DNA of 43,560 nt. Source: an uncultured Eubacteriales bacterium. Its GTDB lineage: Bacteria; Bacillota; Clostridia; Lachnospirales; Lachnospiraceae. The notes under the pieces were generated by a model. That model searched no databases. It saw only the letters and a program-made list of their open reading frames with translations, and had not been told where the DNA came from. Shown one piece after another: positions 16,902 through 25,624 of this stretch. How positions within the stretch are numbered: position 1 is the first letter of the stretch; every line of letters begins with the position of its first letter. A program made the position numbers and the translations under genes. The stretch covers positions 1 through 43,560 of the forward strand of contig UQCD01000019.1 of assembly GCA_900539455.1 (NCBI GenBank), in the 5' to 3' direction.

Positions 16902-19900
16902 ATGTCGTTTAGAATTGTCATAGGGTCAGCAGGCGCTGGAAAAACTTATTATATATGTAGTGAAATGCTGCATAAAATAAAAAAAGACAATAACAAAAAT
17001 TTTATATACATAGTTCCAGAGCAGTTTACCTTAGAAACCCAAAGGAAAATGGTAAATATGCAAAGAGAGCTTTTTTCGTTGTCCGGTATTATGAATGTGG
17101 ATATTGTCAGCTTTAACAGATTATCCTTCAGAGTGTTTGAAGAGCTGGGAGTGGATACATTATCTATATTGGATGATACAGGAAAAACACTTATTCTTCG
17201 TAAAATTATTGAAGAAAATAAGGATAAGCTATGCGTCTATAAAAATAAATCCTCAATGCTTGGATTTATAGATGAGATGAAGTCTGCAATTTCTGAATTA
17301 TATCAGTATGGAATAGATATAGATAATCTTGATGAAATAATAAGCAAGATAAACAGCAAAACTATGGTGAAGGCAAAACTTTTAGATATTAGACTTATTT
17401 ATGAAAAATTCAGGGAATATGTTTCTGATATGACAAGCAGCAGCACCAAATACATTACAAAGGAAGAAGTGTTAAATGAGCTTTGCCAGTATATAGATAA
17501 TTCCGGCTGGATAAAAAACAGCCATATTGTATTAGACGGCTATACTGGATTTACTCCAATACAGCTTAAGGTAATTGAAAAGCTTATGTTAAATGGAAAC
17601 TCGGTTACAATAGCTGTTACAATGAGAACAGAGGAAATAAACATTACAAGCGTAGGCTTTGCAGATATTAAAGAGCAGGAGCTGTTTGCAATGTCTAAGG
17701 ATACAATAAACAAATTATATGCTATAGCAAATGATAATAGAGTGATTATAGAAAAGCCTGTAATTATACCAAAAACTAATGGCAGACACAGGGAAAATAA
17801 AGAACTTTCATTTTTAGAGGAAAATGTATTCAAATATAACAATAAGACTTATGAGGAAAAATCACAAAATGTAAAAATATACAGGGCTGCCACTTCTATT
17901 GCCGAGGCAAAAAATGTTACTAACCTGATACAAAAGCTTTTAAGGGATAATGAAGGCTTAAGATATAGAGATATAGCAGTAATCACAGGTGATGATGAGC
18001 TTGCAATGAATTTATCAAGATTTTTAAGAGCAGAAAAAATCCCTCATTTTGTAGATAATAAAAAGAGCATTATAAGAAATCCTTTTGTAGATGCTGTTAG
18101 GACTGTTCTTGAGGTTATTGATACAGATTTTAAATATGAAAGTGTGTTTAAATATTTAAGATGCTATATGAGTGATGTATGTGTAGAGGATATAGATGTA
18201 CTAGAAAATTATTGTCTGGCACTAGGCATAAGAGGCTATAAAAATTACTCAAAGCCTTTTACTAGAACCTACAAGGGCGTTATTGAAAATGAAGCAGAGG
18301 AGGCAGAAAGAATAAGAGGTCTTTTTGTTGAACCAATATTTAATTTAAAGGAAAAGCTTAAGGACAAAACTGTAAAGGGTGTAACTACAGCATTATATGA
18401 GTTTATTGTAGAGGCAGGACTAAAGGAAAAGCTATATGAATACATAGAGTTTTTTGAGCAGACAGGCAATAATGAGCTGCTGACAGAATACAAGCAGGTT
18501 TACAAAAAGGTTATGGAGCTTTTTGATAAATTAGTGCTTTTATTAGGTGACGAAAAAATTTCCTTAACAGAATATAGAAAAATATTAGATGCCGGCTTTG
18601 AAGAAATTAAGGTAGGAATAATCCCTTTTGCAATCGACCAGATTATTATTGGTGATATAGAAAGAACAAGACTGGGGGAAATTAAATATTTATTTATAAT
18701 GGGTGCTAATGATGGAATTATACCTAAACATTCCATAAAGGGCGGACTGCTTTCACAAAATGACAGGATAAGACTTAAAAATATGTCAGTATTACTGTCA
18801 CCTACTGTGCGTGAAAATTCCTTTATACAAAGATTTTATTTGTATATGTCACTGACAAAGCCTTCGGATAAAATATATATAACATATTCAGAGATTGGCA
18901 GTAATGGTGAGGTTTTAAGACCGTCCTATCTGATAGAAACTGTAAAGGAACTATTTGCTTCAGCAAAAATAGAAACAGTTATAAACAATAAGGTTTTATT
19001 TGAAATAGCCAACAAATCCACTATTTATGAACTGCTTATCAGTAATTTGCAAAAGTATGGCACAAAGGCCTTTGATAAAGATTTAATGGAAATACTAGCC
19101 TTTGCAGTTAAGGATGAGGAGCTTAGAGAAAAATTAAAGGACGGTATAGCAGGAGCTATGTTTAAAAATGATGCAACCAATATTGATAAGGCTGTTGCTT
19201 TGGAAATATACGGTGGGGACAGAGTTTTTAAGGCAACCAGACTTGAAAAGTATGCTGCCTGTGCCTATGCTCATTTTTTGGAATATGGTTTAAAACTTGT
19301 AGAAAGACCGGTTTATGAAATAAAACATACAGATATTGGTTCTTTATACCATGCACTTATAGAAGCATTTATGAGAAAAATAAAAAATAATAATATTGAT
19401 GTGGCTGAAATAGATGACAAAAAAAGAAGAGCCATTATTAATGAGTGTATGGAGGAATTATCAAAGAAAAGAGAAAATGCAATATTTTTTGATAACAAGA
19501 GAAATCAGTTTATATTAAAAAAATGTATAGAGGTAGCAGATAAAACTACTTGGGCATTAATTGGACATCTGCAAAAGGGCAGCTTTAAAATAAGCCAGAT
19601 AGAATTTGCAACAGACAATGGTAGAATTGACAGAGTTGATACTCTGAACATAGACGGAACTGAATTTGTAAAGGTTATAGATTACAAATCCGGAAGTGAA
19701 AAGTTTTCACCAGTTAAGGTGGTCAATGGTTTAAAAATGCAGCTTATGTTTTATATGGACGCTGTTATTAAAAACGAAAAGAATTTGCATAAGGATTTAA
19801 GAGTTGAGCCGGCAGCAGTATTCTATTTTAATATTGATGACCCAATACTTAATTACAAGGATGTATATGAGGACGAAAGCAAATATGAAAAGGATATGTT

Positions 19901-20381
19901 TAATCATTTTGAAATGACCGGCTTCGTTAATAGCAGGGAGGAGGTTTTTGAAGGTCTGGATAGTGATATAAGAGATAGCAAGGTTAAATCTCCAATTTTC
20001 GGTATGAAGAATAATGTTATCGGTACACAAATGTACCTTTCAAAAACCAAGGGAGCAGCCTCCTGCTACAATTTTGAAGGCTTTATTGATATTGTAAAAA
20101 ATCTTGCAGAGGAATTTGCCAGTGAAATTGTAGAGGGCAGTGTAAAATTAAAGCCCTACAAAATTGATAAGAAAACAGCCTGCGACTATTGTAAATACAA
20201 GCAGGTCTGCTGCTTTAGCTGTAAGGATTTTGATAACAGCTACAATATTATCGATACAGATAATAAAGAAAATATTAGTATTTTAGAAAAGAAGCTTAAT
20301 AAGGAGATAGTCCTGGAGGGGGACAACCAGGCAGAGGCTAAGGAAAATATAGCAGATAAAAATATGAAAGAAGAGAGGTGA
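16902..20381 (+). CDS. addB: ATP-dependent nuclease subunit AddB
   Basis: A 1159-residue subunit of the AddAB helicase-nuclease, which processes double-strand DNA ends for RecA loading (the Firmicutes counterpart of RecBCD). The N-terminal Walker A-like loop is GSAGAGKTYY (residues ~8-17). The C-terminal nuclease carries Asp927 and Lys929 in DYKSG. The iron-sulfur cysteines match the AddB pattern: Cys787, then Cys1094, Cys1097 and Cys1103 (C-x2-C-x5-C). The start has GGAGAAGG upstream. addA starts 4 nt after its stop, so they are translationally coupled. Confidence 0.98.
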   Translation: MSFRIVIGSAGAGKTYYICSEMLHKIKKDNNKNFIYIVPEQFTLETQRKMVNMQRELFSLSGIMNVDIVSFNRLSFRVFEELGVDTLSILDDTGKTLILRKIIEENKDKLCVYKNKSSMLGFIDEMKSAISELYQYGIDIDNLDEIISKINSKTMVKAKLLDIRLIYEKFREYVSDMTSSSTKYITKEEVLNELCQYIDNSGWIKNSHIVLDGYTGFTPIQLKVIEKLMLNGNSVTIAVTMRTEEINITSVGFADIKEQELFAMSKDTINKLYAIANDNRVIIEKPVIIPKTNGRHRENKELSFLEENVFKYNNKTYEEKSQNVKIYRAATSIAEAKNVTNLIQKLLRDNEGLRYRDIAVITGDDELAMNLSRFLRAEKIPHFVDNKKSIIRNPFVDAVRTVLEVIDTDFKYESVFKYLRCYMSDVCVEDIDVLENYCLALGIRGYKNYSKPFTRTYKGVIENEAEEAERIRGLFVEPIFNLKEKLKDKTVKGVTTALYEFIVEAGLKEKLYEYIEFFEQTGNNELLTEYKQVYKKVMELFDKLVLLLGDEKISLTEYRKILDAGFEEIKVGIIPFAIDQIIIGDIERTRLGEIKYLFIMGANDGIIPKHSIKGGLLSQNDRIRLKNMSVLLSPTVRENSFIQRFYLYMSLTKPSDKIYITYSEIGSNGEVLRPSYLIETVKELFASAKIETVINNKVLFEIANKSTIYELLISNLQKYGTKAFDKDLMEILAFAVKDEELREKLKDGIAGAMFKNDATNIDKAVALEIYGGDRVFKATRLEKYAACAYAHFLEYGLKLVERPVYEIKHTDIGSLYHALIEAFMRKIKNNNIDVAEIDDKKRRAIINECMEELSKKRENAIFFDNKRNQFILKKCIEVADKTTWALIGHLQKGSFKISQIEFATDNGRIDRVDTLNIDGTEFVKVIDYKSGSEKFSPVKVVNGLKMQLMFYMDAVIKNEKNLHKDLRVEPAAVFYFNIDDPILNYKDVYEDESKYEKDMFNHFEMTGFVNSREEVFEGLDSDIRDSKVKSPIFGMKNNVIGTQMYLSKTKGAASCYNFEGFIDIVKNLAEEFASEIVEGSVKLKPYKIDKKTACDYCKYKQVCCFSCKDFDNSYNIIDTDNKENISILEKKLNKEIVLEGDNQAEAKENIADKNMKEER

Positions 20382-20385
20382 GAAA

Positions 20386-23300
20386 ATGGGAACAAAATGG
20401 ACTAATGAGCAATTAAAGGTAATAAATACCAGAAATAGAAATATTTTAGTTTCAGCGGCAGCAGGCTCTGGAAAAACTGCTGTATTAGTTGAAAGAATTA
20501 TTGCAATGGTAACAGATAAGGACAAGCCTATAGATGTAGATAAGCTTTTGGTGGTAACCTTTACAAATGCTGCTGCAAGTGAAATGCGTGAGCGTTTAAT
20601 GAAGGCTTTGTCGAAGGCATTAATGCAGGACAGAAACAATGAGCATTTGCAAAAGCAGATGACATATATTCAAAATGCAAAAATTACAACAATAGATGCC
20701 TTTTGCTTAGGTATTCTTAAGGACAATTTTGGAGAGGCAGACATTGATCCTGGCTTTAGAATTGGTAATAATGATGAATTGGAATTATTGAAAAAGGATA
20801 CAGTAAGTGAGGTAATTAATAGTTATTTTGAGGCTGGTGATGAACAATTTCTTGAGTTTATGGAGGATTATGTTGATAAAAGTGGAAGGTCTGCTATTGA
20901 AGAAATAATACTGGATTTATACGAAAAATCTATGAGCAATGTTAATCCTGCAAAATGGCTTGGGGATATGCTGCTGGATTATAAGGACATTACTCCGGAT
21001 AAAATTTTAGATAGTGTATTTTTTAAGAAATTGTTTTCAGAGGCAAAAAAGAGTATACATAAGGCTTATGAAGCAATGAGAATGGCTCTATACTATTCTG
21101 ATAAGGCAGGAATTTATGAGTACGAAGAAATCTTTCTTAAGGAGCAGGAGCTATTAAAACAGCTAGGCAATATAGAGGATTTTAATGAGCTGAAAAAACA
21201 GGTTGATAATATAAAATACGACCGACTGCCTTCAATAAAAAAGGACAGGGGAATTGATGACAGAGAAAAGAAAAAGGTAGTTAAATTTAGGGAGAGTGCT
21301 AAAAAATATATAAAGGATATAAAGGAAAAATTTTTAAATAAAAGCCTGGATGAATATTCCCGGGTATTAAAGCTAAGTTATGACAATGTGGCTATGCTAC
21401 TAAAGCTGACCTGCGAGTTTATGGAGGAATATTTAAAGGTTAAAAAGGAAAAAAATATAGTAGACTTTGCACAGGTAGAGCAATTAACATACAATATTCT
21501 TGTAAAGGACGGAGAAGTAACAGATACTGCAAAGCAGATAAGTGAAGATTTTTACGAAATATTAATTGACGAATATCAGGACAGCAACTATTTACAGGAG
21601 GCTATTTTAGGTGCTGTGTCAAAAAAGCATAAGGGTATTAATAATATTTTTATGGTAGGAGATGTTAAACAGAGTATTTACGGCTTTAGAAATGCAAAGC
21701 CTGAATTATTTGTAGAGAAATTTGAAAGTTATACTGCTAATGATGATGAAAATATGAAGATATGCTTGTCAAAGAATTTTAGAAGCAGAAAGCAGGTAAT
21801 AGAAACCTGTAATTTTATATTTGAGCAGGTAATGACAAAGGAGTTTAGTGACATTTCCTATGACGAGGAGCAAAAGCTGTATTTAGGGGCAGCTTATGAG
21901 GATAATGACCAGTGCGAAACAGAGATAATAGTTATTGACAGAAATGCTAAGGCTGAAGGCTCATATATAAGTGAAAATTCAGGAAAGGTAAATGGAAATC
22001 CAATAAGTGGAGGTTCAACAAGTGAAACTTCAGCAAATGACGAGTTTACCGAAGAGGCAGAAGGGGAAGAGGACGAGCTGTTAGATATTACCTATATTGA
22101 AGCTGAGGCTGGTGTTATTGCAGATAAAATAAAGGAATTAGTTGCCAATGAGCAAAAGGTATTAGATAAAAATACAAATACTTATAGAAATATACGATTT
22201 TCTGATATTGCCATTATTGTAAGAACTATGCGAAATTTGGGCGATACAATAATGCAGGTAGTAGAACAGAGAAACATTCCAATAGAAAGCATAAGCACAA
22301 CAGGTTATTTTAGTGCCTTTGAAATAAGGGTGCTGCTTGCTTACTTAGAGGTAATAGATAATGTAAGACAGGATATACCATTAGTCTGCGTCTTAAGAAA
22401 TGTATATAGGTTTAATGAAAATGAACTGGCACAAATTAAGGGGGAAAGCAAAGGCTCATATTTTGACGGATTAAATATGTATAATGGATATTTAAACGAA
22501 AGAGTACAAAGGGTATTAGAAGATTTAGAAGCATTAAGAAAAATGGTGCCTTATACCTCAATTTATGAGCTTATTAATACTATTCTTATAAAAACAGGCT
22601 TTAAAGATTATCTATTAGCAATGGGTAATGGAAACAAGCGTATTGCCAATGTGGAAATGCTGCTGAAAAAGGCTGTTCAATATGAAAACAGTAGTTATTC
22701 AGGTTTGTTTAATTTTATAAGATATATTGAAAGGGTACAGCAGGTAGAGTTAGACGAGGGAGAAGCAAAGGGCTACGAAGAAGAAAATGACAGTGTAAAG
22801 CTTATGACCATACACAAATCAAAGGGTCTGGAATTTCCTGTTGTAATTGTGGCTGGTATGGGCAGACAATTTAATGAAATGGACTATAAAAAAACTGTAG
22901 TTGTAGGAAAAGAGGGCGGCTTAGGCATAGATTATATTGATAATGACAAAAGAATAAGATACCAGTCACCTATTAAAAAGGCACTTACCATTATGGGAAA
23001 AGAGGCTGACAGGGCAGAGGAGCTTAGAGTATTATATGTTGCCTTAACCAGAGCAAAGGAAAAGCTTATAATGACAGGCAGCTGTGACATTAATGGAAAG
23101 CTTAAGAATTTACTTAAATATGCAAACTATGAGGAAAAGGCCTTTAAGTCATATATGATTATGGAATGTAAGTCCTTTATTGAAATAATATTACTGGCTT
23201 ATATGAGAAATATTAGTATGAATAGCTATATTAATTCAAACAGCGAGGACATAGGCTTTGATAATGGTATCAGTATTGGGCTTACCAGCCCTGTTTATAA

Positions 23301-24210
23301 CAGTGAGGCTGCAAATGCAAAATTTAAGGTTATAAATCTAAATGACATAACCTACAAAGCTGTGGAAAGGCAATATTTTGAAAAGGAAATGAAGGAAAGC
23401 ATAGAGCATTTTAATTCGGATATTGTTTATGATGCTGCCACAAGGGAAATCCTGGAAAACAGAATGAGCTACAGGTATCCTTACCCACAGGATATGGGGC
23501 TTACGGCAAAGGTAAGCGTTTCTGATGTTAAGCATAGGTATATGAGTGATGATATAGAGGAAACGGTAGATAGTAAGGTAATGGACTATTCAGATAGTGA
23601 GAGAAAATCAGACTCAGCAGAAAAAGCTACAATAGAAAAAATAGTTGTAGATGAAGATATGCCTAGATTTTTGCGTGGTGAGGAGGAGATTAATGAAGGT
23701 GCAAAAAGAGGAACCAGTTATCATAGAATTTTTGAGCTTATTGATTATAGCAAGGATATAGAAAGCCTAGAGGCTACACAAGAAATGATAGAAGAAATTG
23801 TAAGGTCAGGAAGGATTTCTAAGGCAGATGCAGACCTTGTAAGCCCAAAGAAAATATTCCGGTTTTTAAATTCAAACATTGGCAAAAGAATGAAGGCTGC
23901 GGCACTAAATGGAAAGCTATATAGAGAAAAGCAGTTTGTAATGGGTGATGCTTACAACAAAATTATAAAAGAGGTTGATAGTACAGAAATGGTGCTGGTG
24001 CAGGGTATTATTGATGCAATGTTTGAAGAAAACGGAAAACTTATAATTGTAGATTATAAAACAGATAATGTAGCAGATATAAGACAGCTGGAGACCAGAT
24101 ATAAAACACAGCTAGAGCTTTATGCAGATGCAGTACAGTTAAGTCTGGGAAAAGAGGTAGGAGAGAAAATAATATATTCTACTAAATTTGGAGATGAGCT
24201 TGTTTTGTAA
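20386..24210 (+). CDS. addA: ATP-dependent helicase/nuclease subunit AddA
   Basis: A 1274-residue UvrD/Rep-superfamily (SF1A) helicase with a C-terminal RecB-like nuclease. Motifs in order: Q motif WTNEQLKVI, Walker A AAAGSGKTAVL (~25-35), motif Ia TFTNAAASEMRER, motif II DEYQDSN, motif III VGDVKQSIYGFRNA, motif V TIHKSKGLEFPVV, motif VI RVLYVALTRAKEKL. The nuclease motif is IIVDYKTD with Asp1223 and Lys1225. It has a GAGAGGTGAG ribosome site overlapping the end of addB. A Ser/Gly/Glu-rich stretch near residues 525-565 is a probable disordered linker. It partners AddB; the LD-carboxypeptidase gene follows 34 nt later. Confidence 0.98.
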   Translation: MGTKWTNEQLKVINTRNRNILVSAAAGSGKTAVLVERIIAMVTDKDKPIDVDKLLVVTFTNAAASEMRERLMKALSKALMQDRNNEHLQKQMTYIQNAKITTIDAFCLGILKDNFGEADIDPGFRIGNNDELELLKKDTVSEVINSYFEAGDEQFLEFMEDYVDKSGRSAIEEIILDLYEKSMSNVNPAKWLGDMLLDYKDITPDKILDSVFFKKLFSEAKKSIHKAYEAMRMALYYSDKAGIYEYEEIFLKEQELLKQLGNIEDFNELKKQVDNIKYDRLPSIKKDRGIDDREKKKVVKFRESAKKYIKDIKEKFLNKSLDEYSRVLKLSYDNVAMLLKLTCEFMEEYLKVKKEKNIVDFAQVEQLTYNILVKDGEVTDTAKQISEDFYEILIDEYQDSNYLQEAILGAVSKKHKGINNIFMVGDVKQSIYGFRNAKPELFVEKFESYTANDDENMKICLSKNFRSRKQVIETCNFIFEQVMTKEFSDISYDEEQKLYLGAAYEDNDQCETEIIVIDRNAKAEGSYISENSGKVNGNPISGGSTSETSANDEFTEEAEGEEDELLDITYIEAEAGVIADKIKELVANEQKVLDKNTNTYRNIRFSDIAIIVRTMRNLGDTIMQVVEQRNIPIESISTTGYFSAFEIRVLLAYLEVIDNVRQDIPLVCVLRNVYRFNENELAQIKGESKGSYFDGLNMYNGYLNERVQRVLEDLEALRKMVPYTSIYELINTILIKTGFKDYLLAMGNGNKRIANVEMLLKKAVQYENSSYSGLFNFIRYIERVQQVELDEGEAKGYEEENDSVKLMTIHKSKGLEFPVVIVAGMGRQFNEMDYKKTVVVGKEGGLGIDYIDNDKRIRYQSPIKKALTIMGKEADRAEELRVLYVALTRAKEKLIMTGSCDINGKLKNLLKYANYEEKAFKSYMIMECKSFIEIILLAYMRNISMNSYINSNSEDIGFDNGISIGLTSPVYNSEAANAKFKVINLNDITYKAVERQYFEKEMKESIEHFNSDIVYDAATREILENRMSYRYPYPQDMGLTAKVSVSDVKHRYMSDDIEETVDSKVMDYSDSERKSDSAEKATIEKIVVDEDMPRFLRGEEEINEGAKRGTSYHRIFELIDYSKDIESLEATQEMIEEIVRSGRISKADADLVSPKKIFRFLNSNIGKRMKAAALNGKLYREKQFVMGDAYNKIIKEVDSTEMVLVQGIIDAMFEENGKLIIVDYKTDNVADIRQLETRYKTQLELYADAVQLSLGKEVGEKIIYSTKFGDELVL

Positions 24211-24244
24211 TACAAGTTTAGCTATTAAAAGAAAGGATGATAAT

Positions 24245-25273
24245 ATGATTTTTCCGGCTTTTTTAAAGGCAGGTGATACTATTGGTGTAACTGCTCCCTC
24301 GGCAGGTGTTTCAAAGCCAGCAGATATTAATAGATTTAATAATGCAAAGAAAAAATTAGAGGAGAGAGGCTATAAGGTTATATTTACCAAAAATGTATTT
24401 TCAGATGATGGTCACGGCAGAAGTACTGACGCAATTACCCGTAGTAAAGAGTTTATGGAATTAATTGAAAATCCACAGGTTAAATATATATGCAGTGCAA
24501 AGGGTGGAGATTTTCTTATGGAAATCCTGCCATATCTGGATTATGAAAAGATAAGTAAAAATCCAAAGTGGATTCAGGGCTTTTCAGATAATACCTCACT
24601 TACCTTAGGAATTAGCACTAAGTGCAATATTGCAACTGTATATGGAAATAACTTTGGTGATTTTGGAATGGAGGAGTATCACCAGAGTGTAGAAGAAAAT
24701 TTAGAAATATTAGAGGGCAGATTAGTAACACAAAAAAGTTATCCAATGTATGAGGATGGCTTTTATGATAGAGTTACAGGTGTTGAAGGCTATACCTTAA
24801 CAAAGCCTGTTTCACTAAAGCTTTATAATGGAAATGATGTAGACGGTGCTAGGTTTAGTGGCAGAGCAATAGGTGGCTGCTTAGATGTTATAACAGATAT
24901 TTTAGGTACACCATTTGAGGCTGTGAAAAAATTTGTTGATGAAAACAAAGAGGAGGGCATTATCTGGTATATAGAAAGCTTTCTTAATAATTCAGAGGGG
25001 GTAGTAAGAAATATGTGGAAAATGAAACAGCTAGGCTGGTTTGAAAATACAAAGGGTATTCTTTTTGGCAGGGAATTAATGTATGAGAGATTTTCAGATA
25101 CAGATTTTGATGCAGCATGTATGAGTGTTTTAAAAGAACTTAATATACCGGTAATATTTGGCTGTGATATAGGCCACAAAGCACCACAATTTTCTATGAT
25201 AAATGGGGCAGGGTATGAGGTTGAATTCTGTAATCAGGGAAACGGACAGCTTAAACTGGAAATAAAATATTAA
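24245..25273 (+). CDS. LD-carboxypeptidase (peptidase S66)
   Basis: A 342-residue serine peptidase of the LdcA/MccF family. LdcA enzymes trim the terminal D-alanine from murein tetrapeptides; MccF relatives cleave microcin C-type nucleotide peptides. The nucleophile motif is QGFSDNTSL with Ser114. A glutamate in IIWYIESFLNNSEG and a histidine in VIFGCDIGHKAP complete the expected Ser-Glu-His triad. I place the start at ATG 24245 after AAAGGATG; an in-frame ATG at 24188 lies inside addA. It is third in the addBA transcript and is followed by a strong terminator. Sequence alone does not separate the two substrate classes. Confidence 0.9.
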   Translation: MIFPAFLKAGDTIGVTAPSAGVSKPADINRFNNAKKKLEERGYKVIFTKNVFSDDGHGRSTDAITRSKEFMELIENPQVKYICSAKGGDFLMEILPYLDYEKISKNPKWIQGFSDNTSLTLGISTKCNIATVYGNNFGDFGMEEYHQSVEENLEILEGRLVTQKSYPMYEDGFYDRVTGVEGYTLTKPVSLKLYNGNDVDGARFSGRAIGGCLDVITDILGTPFEAVKKFVDENKEEGIIWYIESFLNNSEGVVRNMWKMKQLGWFENTKGILFGRELMYERFSDTDFDAACMSVLKELNIPVIFGCDIGHKAPQFSMINGAGYEVEFCNQGNGQLKLEIKY

Positions 25274-25276
25274 GCT

Positions 25277-25325
25277 AATAAGACGCAAAAAAAATGCCTG
25301 AAGCAATCTTTTGCGTCTTATTTTG
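25277..25325. terminator. Bidirectional intrinsic terminator
   Basis: AATAAGACGCAAAA pairs with TTTTGCGTCTTATT, giving a perfect 14-bp stem. It closes the addBA operon and the converging SASP gene. Confidence 0.92.
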
Positions 25326-25354
25326 ATTATAAATTCTGCTTTTTGTTATTGTTA

Positions 25355-25534
25355 TTAATCCTTTTTCTTTCTTTTTGCCACAATACCACCTATTTTACCA
25401 GTTTCCTTAGCTGAAAGTGATTTCCAGCCGTCCTTTAAAACTTTATCGAATAGCCCTAATTCCTTTGCAATCTCATATTTAAGCTTTTCATTAGGGGTTA
25501 AGTTGTTTAAATCAATTTTTTTTGGCTTGCTCAT
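25355..25534 (-). CDS. Small acid-soluble spore protein, alpha/beta type
   Basis: A 59-residue protein, short enough to be overlooked. It carries the SASP pattern LKYEIAKELGLFDKVLKDGW (residues ~18-37) and the second signature LSAKETGKIGGIV (40-52), ending in a basic KRKKKD tail. Alpha/beta SASPs coat DNA in the spore core and are degraded by the GPR protease at germination, which cleaves within the first of these motifs. The start ATG has AAAGGA 8 nt upstream. A forespore-type promoter candidate lies at 25589-25617. It is shorter than the main SASPs, closer to minor SspF-like forms. This is direct evidence that the organism forms spores. Confidence 0.9.
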   Translation of the reverse strand: MSKPKKIDLNNLTPNEKLKYEIAKELGLFDKVLKDGWKSLSAKETGKIGGIVAKRKKKD

Positions 25535-25588
25535 ACAAATGTATCCTTTCTAAAATTAATATAGTGAGGAGTGACTATAATCATATAA

Positions 25589-25617
25589 AGTATGAGCAAA
25601 AAAAACTAATATATACA
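25589..25617 (-). promoter_or_regulatory. Candidate sigma-G-type promoter of the SASP gene
   Basis: On the minus strand, TGTATA (25612-25617) and CATACT (25589-25594) are 17 nt apart. They resemble the sigma-G consensus (GnATR and CATnnTA) imperfectly. Its position about 55 nt before the SASP start fits. Confidence 0.4.
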
Positions 25618-25624
25618 GGAAAAA

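Noticed and set aside
17540..20030. Several minus-strand frames of 60-100 codons inside addB
   Set aside because: They are shadows of a long, motif-supported gene and none has a start signal or family feature.
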